Assembly (NCBI GenBank): GCA_965205915.1
Contig: OZ242191.1
Coordinates: 682,001-746,000 of the forward strand
DNA: 64,000 nucleotides
Direction of reading: 5' to 3'
Source: VXMO01 sp965205915
GTDB taxonomy: Bacteria; Chloroflexota; Dehalococcoidia; UBA6926
Below, in pieces: positions 46,578 to 55,357 of the stretch. The first letter of the stretch is position 1. The number at the start of each line of letters is the position of its first letter. The notes below the pieces were generated by a model. It worked only from the letters and a program-made list of their open reading frames with translations. It had not been told where the DNA came from and searched no databases. A program made the position numbers and the translations under genes.

Positions 46578-48299
46578 ATGTCCGGCAGGATGCTGGCAGG
46601 CGGAGAGTTGGTGTGCGAGGCGTTGGAGGCCGAGGGTGTTGACCTGGTCTTCGGCGTTCCCGGCGGCGCCATCCTGCCGCTCTACGACCATATTCTGAAG
46701 TATCCGTCGATCCACCACGTCCTGACCCGGCATGAGCAGGGCGCGGCGCACGCGGCTGACGGCTATGCGCGAGCGACGGGCAAGGTTGGCGTTTGCATCG
46801 CCACGTCCGGCCCCGGCGCGATCAACCTCGCCGTTGGGCTCGGAACCTCGTTCATGGACTCGGCGCCTATCGTCGCAATCACCGGACAGGTGACGCGACC
46901 GGCCATCGGCAAGGATGCTTTCCAGGAGACGGACGTGACGGGTGTGACAATCCCTGTCACCAAACACAACTATCTTGTCCTTAACGTGTCCGATATTCCG
47001 CGCGTGATGAAAGAGGCGTTCCACCTCGCAAGGTCGGCGCGACCGGGGCCGGTGCTGGTGGATTTGCCGCGCGATGTGCTGCAGGAAATCGGCGAGTATC
47101 ACGGGTATCCGGAGACGGTCGATGATCTGCCCGGGTTCAGGCCGATAACGCATCCCGACCCTGCGCAGGTGCAGGCGGCGGCGGAGCTGATTAACTCTGC
47201 AAAGAAACCCGTCATCCTGGCGGGGCGCGGCGTGCTCGTGGCGGGCGCTGAGCCGGAGTTGCAGGAGTTGGCGGAGCGGTCGCAGATTCCCGTCATCCCT
47301 ACCCTGCTCGGCATCGGCGCCTTCCCCGGAAACCACTATCTGTACCTAAGCCTTATGGGGATGCACGGGTCGGCTTTCGCAAATCTTGTCGTCGATGAGT
47401 GCGACCTGTTGATCAACGTGGGGTCGCGGTTTGACGATCGGATCATCGGGCGGTTGGCGGACTTTGCGCCGAACGCGAAGATCATCCACTTCAACATCGA
47501 TAGGTCGTCGATTCACCAGAACGTGTTCGCGGACGCGCCGGTGGTGGGCGACGCGAAGAACTCTCTCAAGGCGCTGCTGCCGCTGATTGAACAGCAGACG
47601 CGGCCGGAGTGGCTTTCGCGGGTGGACGACCTGCGACGAGAGCATCCGCTCATCGTGCGAGACTTTGCCGGCAAGCCGTCGACGCAGTACGTGATCAAGC
47701 GGATTCATGAGCTGACGGACGGCAAGGCGTTCATCGTGACGGGTGTTGGCCAGCACCAGATGTGGGCGGCGCAACACTACGTGACAGACAGGCCAAACAG
47801 CTTTATCACGTCCGGCGGGCTGGGCACGATGGGGTATGAGGTGCCGGCGGCGCTTGGCGCGCAGATGGGTCGGCCCAAGGACGAGGTGTGGTCGATCTGC
47901 GGCGACGCCGGATTCCAGATGACGTTGCAGGAGCTGGCAACGATCCGCGACGAAAACGCGCCGATCAAGTTCGCCATCATGAACAATTTCAACCACGGCA
48001 TGGTGCGGCAGTGGCAGACGCTTTTCTATGACAAGCGTTACAGCCAGATCAACACGACGGGGCCTGATTTTGTGAAGTTGGCGGATGCGTACGGGATGCT
48101 GGGCATCCGAGTCGAGGATATCAAGGACGTGGACGGCGCGATCAAGCGGGCGCAGGACCACGAGGGGCCTGTGATTGTCGACTTCAGAGTGGAGATCGAT
48201 GAGCTGGTGTACCCGATGATTCCCGCGGGTCAGTCCGTCAATGAGATGGTCGAGGACCCGTGGACGCAGCAACAGCCTTTGGGGACAGTAGCGCGATGA
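46578..48299 (+). CDS. ilvB: Acetolactate synthase large subunit
   Basis: 573 residues. ThDP-enzyme landmarks: GELVCEALEAEGVDLVFGVP, PGGAILPLYD, TRHEQGAAHAADGYARATGK with the catalytic Glu, ATSGPGAINLAVGLG, the FAD/central domain, GLGTMGYEVPAALGAQMG and the ThDP-Mg motif GDAGFQMTLQELATIRDENA. It joins two pyruvates, or pyruvate and 2-oxobutyrate, in branched-chain synthesis. ATG 46578 follows GAGGGGAAC. First gene after the T-box. Its stop overlaps the ilvN start. Confidence 0.96.
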   Translation: MSGRMLAGGELVCEALEAEGVDLVFGVPGGAILPLYDHILKYPSIHHVLTRHEQGAAHAADGYARATGKVGVCIATSGPGAINLAVGLGTSFMDSAPIVAITGQVTRPAIGKDAFQETDVTGVTIPVTKHNYLVLNVSDIPRVMKEAFHLARSARPGPVLVDLPRDVLQEIGEYHGYPETVDDLPGFRPITHPDPAQVQAAAELINSAKKPVILAGRGVLVAGAEPELQELAERSQIPVIPTLLGIGAFPGNHYLYLSLMGMHGSAFANLVVDECDLLINVGSRFDDRIIGRLADFAPNAKIIHFNIDRSSIHQNVFADAPVVGDAKNSLKALLPLIEQQTRPEWLSRVDDLRREHPLIVRDFAGKPSTQYVIKRIHELTDGKAFIVTGVGQHQMWAAQHYVTDRPNSFITSGGLGTMGYEVPAALGAQMGRPKDEVWSICGDAGFQMTLQELATIRDENAPIKFAIMNNFNHGMVRQWQTLFYDKRYSQINTTGPDFVKLADAYGMLGIRVEDIKDVDGAIKRAQDHEGPVIVDFRVEIDELVYPMIPAGQSVNEMVEDPWTQQQPLGTVAR

Positions 48300-48847
48300 C
48301 GATGCGTCGAGTAATCTCCGCGCTGGTTCATGACCGGCCGGGCGTGCTCAACCGCGTGGCGAGCATGTTCAGGCGGCGCGGGTTCAACATCGAGAGCCTG
48401 ACCGTTGGGCACTCCGAGAAGCCGGAGTTCTCACGCATGACCATCGTGGTGGATAACGTGCCGGAGACGGCGCTGTACCAGGTGACGTCGCAATTGTTCA
48501 ACGTGGTGGACGTCGTTGAGGTGATGGACATTACGGACGAGGACTATGTTTCACGCGAGACGGCGCTGGTCAAGGTGAAGGCGACACGGGAGACGCGCGG
48601 GCAGATCGTTGAGATTCTCGATCTGTTTCGCGGCGCAGAGGTCATCAGCGTTTCGCCGAGCTCCGTGATCATCGAGATAACGGGGCCGAGCGAGCAGGTG
48701 GAGAGCCTGTTGGCGCTGCTTGAGCCGTACAACGTGCTGGAAATGATGCGCACGGGCCTCGTCGCGCTGACAAAGGACGAGAACGTGCCGGAAGACGGCG
48801 CGTTTCGCGGCCCGGCGCTGGTTGGCACACCGACTCGGCGGCGCTAG
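48296..48847 (+). CDS. ilvN: Acetolactate synthase regulatory subunit
   Basis: 183 residues from ATG 48296 (ATGA overlap with ilvB). ACT domain: MRRVISALVHDRPGVLNRVA, FRRRGFNIESLTVGHSE, MTIVVDN; then the C-terminal half with ETALVKVKATRETRGQIVEI, FRGAEVISVSP and MMRTGLVALTK. Full-length form, which binds Val and restores feedback inhibition of IlvB. Confidence 0.95.
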   Translation: MTMRRVISALVHDRPGVLNRVASMFRRRGFNIESLTVGHSEKPEFSRMTIVVDNVPETALYQVTSQLFNVVDVVEVMDITDEDYVSRETALVKVKATRETRGQIVEILDLFRGAEVISVSPSSVIIEITGPSEQVESLLALLEPYNVLEMMRTGLVALTKDENVPEDGAFRGPALVGTPTRRR

Positions 48848-48883
48848 GACGCCGCTGAATACATAGAAAGCAGGAAGGGCGCG

Positions 48884-49882
48884 ATGGCAGACATCTATTA
48901 CGAGAACGACGCGAATATGGACCACATCTCCGATGATGTGATCGGGGTCATCGGCTACGGGAGCCAGGGCCACGCGCACGCGCTGAACCTCAAGGACAGT
49001 GGCGCGAATGTGTTGGTCGGACTGTACCGCGGCAGCAAATCATGGGAGTTCGCGGAGGCGGACGGCCTCGAGGTTGGCACCGTTGAAGAGGTGGCGCAGC
49101 GGGCGAGCATCATCATGATGCTGATCCCGGACACGCGGCAGAAGCAGGTCTATGAGGAGTCTATCGCGCCGCATTTGAGCGACGGCAAGACGCTTATGTT
49201 CGCGCACGGGTTCAATATCCATTTCAGCCAGATCGTGCCGCCGCCGGGCGTGGACGTGAGCATGATTGCGCCCAAGGCACCGGGCCACCGCGTGCGGCAG
49301 CTGTACCAGAAGGGCGTCGGCACCCCTGCCCTGTTGGCGATTCACCAGGACGTGACGGAGGGCGCGCGGGCGCGGGCGCTGGGGTATGCCAAGGGCATCG
49401 GCGCGACAAAGGCCGGCGTCATCGAGACGACGTTCGCGGAGGAGACTATCACTGACCTGTTCGGCGAGCAGGCTGTCCTGTGCGGCGGCATCAGCAGCCT
49501 GGTCAAGGCGGGCTTTGAGACGCTGGTCAAGGCGGGCTATCAGCCGGAGATCGCGTATTTCGAGTGCCTGCATGAGATGAAGCTCATCGTTGATCTCATC
49601 TACCAGGGCGGGCTGGAGTACATGCGGTATTCCGTTAGTGATACGGCCGAGTACGGCGACTATGTTTCCGGGCCGCGGCTCATTGATGACGGCGCGAAGG
49701 AGCGGATGCAGCAGATTCTCGAAGAGGTGCAGGACGGGACGTTCGCGCGCAATTGGATCCTCGAGAATCAGGCCGGAAGGCCGAGCTTCAACGCGCTCAA
49801 GGCGGCGGACTCAACGCACCTGATCGAGGTGGTGGGCCGAGACCTGCGGGCGATGATGCCGTGGCTCAAGGACACGGTCTAG
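48884..49882 (+). CDS. ilvC: Ketol-acid reductoisomerase, class I
   Basis: 332 residues. NAD(P)-binding start VIGVIGYGSQGHAHALNLKD, KAPGHRVRQLYQKGVGTPAL, FAEETITDLFGEQAVLCGGI and FECLHEMKLIVDLIYQGGLE carry the Mg-binding Asp/Glu residues; SVSDTAEYGDYVSG follows. Isomerises and reduces acetolactate to dihydroxy-isovalerate. Short class I length. The ~190 bp up to leuA holds only a weak 46-codon frame. Confidence 0.96.
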   Translation: MADIYYENDANMDHISDDVIGVIGYGSQGHAHALNLKDSGANVLVGLYRGSKSWEFAEADGLEVGTVEEVAQRASIIMMLIPDTRQKQVYEESIAPHLSDGKTLMFAHGFNIHFSQIVPPPGVDVSMIAPKAPGHRVRQLYQKGVGTPALLAIHQDVTEGARARALGYAKGIGATKAGVIETTFAEETITDLFGEQAVLCGGISSLVKAGFETLVKAGYQPEIAYFECLHEMKLIVDLIYQGGLEYMRYSVSDTAEYGDYVSGPRLIDDGAKERMQQILEEVQDGTFARNWILENQAGRPSFNALKAADSTHLIEVVGRDLRAMMPWLKDTV

Positions 49883-50071
49883 CTCGGATACAAGTGATGG
49901 CTGCGATGTCACAAACAAGTTCGCCGCGACGCGCATTGGGCGCGGGATGCGGCGGCAACCTCTACCTTACGGGCGCGTCCATGCTGCGCGAGTCGCGGCA
50001 GTTGGGCGCGCGTTATCGGGGAGGCTGCGCGGTCTGATAGACCGCCCAACGAGTACGAAAGGGCATCAGCC

Positions 50072-51616
50072 ATGACACAGTCGGAACGAATAACGATATT
50101 TGACACTACGCTCCGCGACGGGGAGCAGGCGGCGGGGGCCGGCCTGTCGTGGGAGGAAAAGCTGGAGATTGCGCTTCAGTTGGAGCGGCTGGGCGTGGAT
50201 GTCATTGAGGCCGGATTCCCTGCCTCCTCGCCGGGCAACCTGGAGACGGTGCAGCGCATCGCTAGAGAAGTGCGGACGCCGGTGATTGCCGGACTTGCGC
50301 GGTGCGTGCCGGGCGACATCGATGCGGCGTGGGAAGCGGTGCGGGTCGCCGCGAACCCTCGTATCCACGTGTTCATCTCTAGTTCCGATATTCATCTGAC
50401 ACACCAGCTGCGCAAGAGCCCGGAAGAGGTGATGGAACAGGCCATTACGTCCATCGAGCGGGCAAAGAGCTACTGCGACAACGTCGAGTTCTCGCCGATG
50501 GACGCGACACGGACGGACTGGGATTTCATCTATCGGCTTGTCACGGCGGCGATTGACGCCGGAGCGACGACGATCAATATCCCGGATACGGTTGGGTACG
50601 CGATTCCCGACGAGTTCGGGCGGCTCATTGCGAGCGTCTTTGAGAAGGTCAAGAACATCAACAAGGCCGTCGTTAGCGTGCATTGCCATAACGACCTCGG
50701 TCTCGCGTCGGCGAACTCCATCGCGGCGATCCAGAACGGGGCGCGGCAGGTTGAGGTGTGCGTGAACGGCATCGGCGAGCGGGCGGGGAACGCCTCGCTG
50801 GAAGAGGTCGTGATGGCCATCCACACGCGGGAGGACCTGCTTGGGTTCACCACCGGCTTGGATACGACACAGATTTATCGCGCGAGCCGGATGGTCAGCG
50901 ACTACACGGGGTTCGCGGTGCAGCCGAACAAGGCCATCGTCGGACTGAACGCGTTTCGCCATGAGTCGGGCATTCACCAGGATGCGATGCTCAAGGCGCC
51001 CATCACGTTTGAGATCATGCAGCCGCAGTCGGTCGGCGTGCCGGGCACATCGCTCGTGCTGGGGCGGCAGAGTGGCAGCCACGCGTTGCAGGCGCGTCTG
51101 CATGATCTTGGCTATGACGTCACGAAGGAGGACCTGGGGCGCGTCTATGTCGCGTTCAAGGATTTGGCCGACAAAAAGGAGAGCGTGACGGACCGCGACC
51201 TGGAATCCCTGATGGGAGAGGATCGCCGTTCGGCAGGCGACGACATTTACACGCTGGATCACGTGCAGGCGCTGAGCGGGTCTCCCACGGTTCCGACGGC
51301 CACCGTTCGTCTCACCACTCCCGAGGGGGATCAGAAGACGGCGAGCGCGATTGGGACCGGGCCTGTGGACGCCGTCTACCAGGCTATAACGCAGATTGTG
51401 AGTGTGACGAATCACCTCGTTGAGTACCGCGTGGAGGCGGTGACGGAGGGGTTGGATTCCATAGCGGACGTGACCCTGCGAATCGAGCACGAGGGAACGA
51501 ACTACATCGGCCGCGGCGCGGACACGGACATTGTGGTTGCGAGCGCGCGGGCGTACGTTGATTCGCTCAACCGCCTGCTGGCCTCCAAGAATCGCGCGAC
51601 TAGCGTGATGGTGTAG
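50072..51616 (+). CDS. leuA: 2-isopropylmalate synthase
   Basis: 514 residues. DRE-TIM barrel: IFDTTLRDGEQAAGAGLSWE, EKLEIALQLERLGVDVIEAG, SPMDATRTDWDFI, VHCHNDLGLASANSIAAIQN, ESGIHQDAMLKAP. A C-terminal LeuA dimer/regulatory domain follows (SGSPTVPTATVRLTTPEGD, GTGPVDAVYQAI, EGTNYIGRGADTDIVVASA), which binds leucine. Condenses acetyl-CoA and 2-oxoisovalerate. Within the T-box operon. Confidence 0.95.
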   Translation: MTQSERITIFDTTLRDGEQAAGAGLSWEEKLEIALQLERLGVDVIEAGFPASSPGNLETVQRIAREVRTPVIAGLARCVPGDIDAAWEAVRVAANPRIHVFISSSDIHLTHQLRKSPEEVMEQAITSIERAKSYCDNVEFSPMDATRTDWDFIYRLVTAAIDAGATTINIPDTVGYAIPDEFGRLIASVFEKVKNINKAVVSVHCHNDLGLASANSIAAIQNGARQVEVCVNGIGERAGNASLEEVVMAIHTREDLLGFTTGLDTTQIYRASRMVSDYTGFAVQPNKAIVGLNAFRHESGIHQDAMLKAPITFEIMQPQSVGVPGTSLVLGRQSGSHALQARLHDLGYDVTKEDLGRVYVAFKDLADKKESVTDRDLESLMGEDRRSAGDDIYTLDHVQALSGSPTVPTATVRLTTPEGDQKTASAIGTGPVDAVYQAITQIVSVTNHLVEYRVEAVTEGLDSIADVTLRIEHEGTNYIGRGADTDIVVASARAYVDSLNRLLASKNRATSVMV

Positions 51617-51648
51617 CGGCTAACGTTGTAGCTGGAGGATGCTCCCAA

Positions 51649-52104
51649 ATGTCACTGGCTGAAACAGTAGAGAAGTCTGATTTTCGGATGAATGAGGCTG
51701 ACAGAGCCGAGTTCGTTGAGAGAGTCTTGGTTGATGGCGAGGAAATCGTTGCGGCATTCAAAGTGTATGGGAATAGCGGTAGGGATCCGCGTTCTATCGT
51801 ATTCACAAGTGTACGACTTGTTATAGAAACAGATGGAAATGAGCGACAACGTTGGGGCGGCGATCGACATCTCAAGAGGCTAACGTCTATCCCGTATGCA
51901 AGCATTTCCATGCATTCGGTCGTGTTGAATGTGGCTGGGGCCAAGGGCCGAGATAGCGGTGTACTTAGGCTCTGGGTGCCGGGGTACTACGACGACACCG
52001 GCCAAAGCAATAGGTGGGTCGACATTGAAGATGACGGCAAGCTCGACCTGTATATGCTGTCAGGAATCTTGACCTCCCAAATGCGCGCCGAGCGGACCAA
52101 ATAG
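51649..52104 (+). CDS. PH-like domain protein within the leu operon
   Basis: 151 residues: EFVERVLVDGEEIVAAFKVY, RDPRSIVFTSVRLVIETDGN, KRLTSIPYASISMHSV, LRLWVPGYYDD and LYMLSGILTSQMRAERTK. The order 'induced-region, TSxRL(V)I, SIPYxSI, L-x-V' fits bacterial PH-like (bPH) domain proteins. No catalytic motif or membrane segment. It interrupts an otherwise pure branched-chain operon and is less GC-rich than its neighbours, so it may be a later insertion. It reads in the same direction, 32 bp after leuA and 12 bp before leuC, and so is under T-box control. Confidence 0.7.
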   Translation: MSLAETVEKSDFRMNEADRAEFVERVLVDGEEIVAAFKVYGNSGRDPRSIVFTSVRLVIETDGNERQRWGGDRHLKRLTSIPYASISMHSVVLNVAGAKGRDSGVLRLWVPGYYDDTGQSNRWVDIEDDGKLDLYMLSGILTSQMRAERTK

Positions 52105-52116
52105 GGGGAGACCGGA

Positions 52117-53529
52117 ATGCAGCCACGGACTATGTTTGAGAAGATCTGGGACTCGCACCTTGTGCGCGAGGCGGCTGGCGAGCCGAGCCTGATCTATGTT
52201 GATCTTCATTTGGTGCATGAGGTCACGTCGCCGCAGGCGTACGAGGGTCTGCGGCTGGCGGGGCGCAAGGTGCGTCGGCCCGATCTGACCATCGCGACGG
52301 TGGACCACAATGTGCCAACGACTGACCGATCTCTGCCAATTGAGGATCCGATCTCCAAGCAGCAGATCGAGACGCTGGCGGAGAACACGCGCGAATTCGG
52401 CATCACGTACTACGACATGAACGATGAGAACCAGGGCATCGTGCATATCATCGGGCCGCAGTTGGGCCATACGCAGCCGGGCAAGGTGATTGTGTGCGGC
52501 GATAGCCATACGGCTACGCACGGGGCGTTTGGGGCGTTCGCGCTCGGCATCGGCACGTCCGAGGTTGAGCATGTGCTGGCCACACAGACACTGCGTCAGT
52601 TCAAGCCAAAGACGATGGAGGTTCGCGTTGACGGCGAGCTTCCTGCCGGCGTCACGGCCAAGGACATTATTCTCGGCATCATCGGCAAGATCGGCACGTC
52701 CGGCGGCGCGGGCTATGTGGTTGAGTACACCGGCGAGGCCATTCGCGCGCTGCCGATGGAAGGTCGCATGACGGTGTGCAACATGTCCATCGAGGCAGGA
52801 GCGCGCGCGGGCATAATTGCACCGGATGAGACGACGTTTGAGTGGCTGCGCGGGCGCAAGTTTGTGCCGCAGGGCGCGGACTATGACGAGGCCATCGAAC
52901 GCTGGAAGGAACTCGCGACGGACGAAGAAGCGGAATACGACGTGGTCGTTGAGCTTGACGCCGCAGAGTTGAAGCCGCACGTGACATGGGGAACAAACCC
53001 GGAGCAGGTCGTCACCATCGACGATGAGGTGCCGAATCCGGCCGAGTTGCCCGCGGATAAGCGCGAGGCGGCGGAGCGCGCGCTGGCATATATGGGACTT
53101 GAGGCGGGAACGAAGATTCGGGATATCGAGATCGACCGCGTCTTTATTGGGTCATGCACGAACTCGCGGCTTTCGGACCTGCGAGCGGCGGCGGACATGG
53201 TGCGCGGCAAGAGCGTCCACCCGAACGTGAGCGCGATGGTGGTTCCCGGCTCCGCGCTGGTCAAGTGGCAGGCGGAGCAGGAGGGCCTGGACGCCATATT
53301 CGCGGAGGCGGGATTTGAGTGGCGCGCTGCGGGGTGCTCGATGTGCCTCGGCATGAACCCGGACATCCTGTTGCCGCAGGAACGCTGCGCGTCAACGTCC
53401 AATCGCAACTTTGAGGGTCGGCAAGGCAAGGATGGGCGCACGCACCTGGTGAGTCCACAGATGGCGGCGGCGGCGGCGATTGCGGGGCGGTTTGTTGATA
53501 TTCGCGACTGGGAGTCGACGACGGCTTAG
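52117..53529 (+). CDS. leuC: 3-isopropylmalate dehydratase large subunit
   Basis: 470 residues, aconitase family: FEKIWDSHLV, GEPSLIYVDLHLVHEVTSPQ, VCGDSHTATHGAFGAFALGI, IGSCTNSRLSDLRAAADMVR and CSMCLGMNPDILLPQERCAS. The three 4Fe-4S Cys are in GSCTNSR and CSMC. It isomerises 2- to 3-isopropylmalate with LeuD. Bacterial long form. Confidence 0.96.
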   Translation: MQPRTMFEKIWDSHLVREAAGEPSLIYVDLHLVHEVTSPQAYEGLRLAGRKVRRPDLTIATVDHNVPTTDRSLPIEDPISKQQIETLAENTREFGITYYDMNDENQGIVHIIGPQLGHTQPGKVIVCGDSHTATHGAFGAFALGIGTSEVEHVLATQTLRQFKPKTMEVRVDGELPAGVTAKDIILGIIGKIGTSGGAGYVVEYTGEAIRALPMEGRMTVCNMSIEAGARAGIIAPDETTFEWLRGRKFVPQGADYDEAIERWKELATDEEAEYDVVVELDAAELKPHVTWGTNPEQVVTIDDEVPNPAELPADKREAAERALAYMGLEAGTKIRDIEIDRVFIGSCTNSRLSDLRAAADMVRGKSVHPNVSAMVVPGSALVKWQAEQEGLDAIFAEAGFEWRAAGCSMCLGMNPDILLPQERCASTSNRNFEGRQGKDGRTHLVSPQMAAAAAIAGRFVDIRDWESTTA

Positions 53530-53551
53530 GGCCGGCATACGGGGGCACAAC

Positions 53552-54151
53552 ATGGAAAAGTTCATCAAGCACACCGGAACGACAGCGCCGCTGGATCGGT
53601 CAAACGTCGATACGGACTCGATCATCCCGAAGCAGTTTCTCAAGCGCGTGGAGCGGACGGGGTACGGGCCGTTCCTGTTCTTTGATTGGCGCTACACGCC
53701 GGACGGCGGCGAGAACCCGGAGTTCGTTTTGAACAAGCCGGGGTACCGTGAGGCGACGATCCTGGTGGCGGGGCCGAACTTTGGCAGCGGGTCGAGCCGC
53801 GAACACGCGCCATGGGCGTTGCAGCAATTTGGCTTCCATGCGGTTATTTCGTCCAGTTTCGCGGACATCTTCTACAACAACTCCTTTGAGAACGGTTTCC
53901 TGCCCGTACAACTACCGGAAGATGCCGTTCGCCAGATCCTCGACCGCATTCGCCCCGGTTATGAGTTGACCGTCGATCTTGAGAAGCAACTGGTCTCGGA
54001 TCGCGAGGGATTTGAGTCGTACTTTGAGATTGACCCGTTCCGCAAGCACTGCCTGCTGAACGGGCTGGACAGCATCGGTCTGACGATGCAGCACGAGGAC
54101 TCCATCGCCGCATTCGAGGAGCGCGCGGGCCTTGAGCCCGTGTCGTCTTAG
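53552..54151 (+). CDS. leuD: 3-isopropylmalate dehydratase small subunit
   Basis: 199 residues from ATG 53552: MEKFIKHTGTTAPLDRSNVD, TDSIIPKQFLKRVERTGYG, GPNFGSGSSREHAPWALQQF and NNSFENGFLPVQL. The GSGSSREHAPWAL loop binds substrate. Long (E. coli-type) LeuD. 22 bp after leuC. Confidence 0.95.
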   Translation: MEKFIKHTGTTAPLDRSNVDTDSIIPKQFLKRVERTGYGPFLFFDWRYTPDGGENPEFVLNKPGYREATILVAGPNFGSGSSREHAPWALQQFGFHAVISSSFADIFYNNSFENGFLPVQLPEDAVRQILDRIRPGYELTVDLEKQLVSDREGFESYFEIDPFRKHCLLNGLDSIGLTMQHEDSIAAFEERAGLEPVSS

Positions 54152-54174
54152 ATGAGTAATCGGGGCGAGGGCTC

Positions 54175-55320
54175 GTGAATTACGCGATTGCGCTGATGCC
54201 GGGGGACGGCATCGGCCCTGAAGTAACGCGGGAGGCCGTTCGGGCGCTGGACGCTGTTGGCCGCCGCTTTGGCCACAGCTTTGAATACAGCGAGGCGCTT
54301 GTTGGCGGCGTGGCCATCGACGCGACGGGCGATGCCCTACCGGAAGAGTCCCTCAACGTCGCGAAAGAGTCGGATTCAATCCTCTTTGGAGCCGTCGGCG
54401 GCCCGAAATGGGACGATCCGCGGGCGCGGACACGACCGGAGGCGGGGTTGCTTGCGCTCCGGCGCGGCATGGGACTGTTTGCCAATTTGCGTCCCGTCAA
54501 GGTTGTGCCGGAGCTGGTGGGCGCGTCGCCAATCAAGAGCTCGGTCATTGAAAAAGTTGACCTGATGGTCGTGCGTGAGCTGACGGGCGGTCTTTATTTC
54601 GCTGAGCCGAAGAGGCGGTGGGAGGATTCGCAGGGGCGCAAGGCCGTCGATACGCTCAAGTACACGGAGAAGGAAATCCGGCGCGTGTTGCAGGTAGGAT
54701 TTGACCTGGCACGGGGCAGGCGCAAGCGGCTGGCATCGGTGGACAAGGCCAATGTCCTGGCGTCGTCGCGGTTATGGCGCGAGGTGGCGCAGGAGATGGC
54801 GGACGAGAACCCCGACGTTTTAGTAAGCCACATCCTGGTCGATGCCTGCGCGATGATGCTTATTCAGAGGCCGGCGGAGTTCGACGTCATCGTGACGGAG
54901 AACATGTTCGGCGATATTTTGACGGACGAGGCGTCCGTGCTGGCGGGGTCGATGGGATTGTTGCCATCGGCCAGCCTGGGCACCAAGAAGGTCCGCAAGC
55001 GCGGCGGCGGGTTGTTCGGCATGTACGAGCCGATTCACGGCTCCGCGCCGGACATCGCGGGCAAGGGCATCGCGAATCCGCTGGCGGCGATCTCAAGCGC
55101 TGCCATGATGCTGCGGCTGTCTCTCGGCTTGACCGAGGCAGCGGACGCCGTTGAGGCGGCCGTTGACGCGACGCTGGCGTCCGGGCATCGAACGGCGGAC
55201 GTGGCGGGCGTGGGCGTGGCTGACGAGGGAACGCGCGTGGTCGGCACAACGGACATGGCGGACGCGGTGATTGAGAGAATCGAGAATCCGGAGCGGGCGC
55301 GCGTACCGCGTCCGTTATAG
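54175..55320 (+). CDS. leuB: 3-isopropylmalate dehydrogenase
   Basis: 381 residues starting at GTG 54175 with GGGGCGAGGG upstream. ALMPGDGIGPEVTREAVRAL, LFGAVGGPKWDD, RPEAGLLALRRGMGLFANLR, VRELTGGLYFAEPKRR, NMFGDILTDEASVLAGSMGL and YEPIHGSAPDIAGKGIANPL. Oxidises and decarboxylates 3-isopropylmalate with NAD. The C-terminus is ~25 residues longer than usual and ends RARVPRPL. Confidence 0.96.
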   Translation: MNYAIALMPGDGIGPEVTREAVRALDAVGRRFGHSFEYSEALVGGVAIDATGDALPEESLNVAKESDSILFGAVGGPKWDDPRARTRPEAGLLALRRGMGLFANLRPVKVVPELVGASPIKSSVIEKVDLMVVRELTGGLYFAEPKRRWEDSQGRKAVDTLKYTEKEIRRVLQVGFDLARGRRKRLASVDKANVLASSRLWREVAQEMADENPDVLVSHILVDACAMMLIQRPAEFDVIVTENMFGDILTDEASVLAGSMGLLPSASLGTKKVRKRGGGLFGMYEPIHGSAPDIAGKGIANPLAAISSAAMMLRLSLGLTEAADAVEAAVDATLASGHRTADVAGVGVADEGTRVVGTTDMADAVIERIENPERARVPRPL

Positions 55321-55357
55321 CCTTAAGAACAGTGAGCACTAGATTGAGGACAACGCG

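Noticed and set aside
49897..50037. 46-codon frame between ilvC and leuA (MAAMSQTSSPRRALGAGCGG)
   Set aside because: No Shine-Dalgarno, odd composition and no recognisable features; possible but unsupported.
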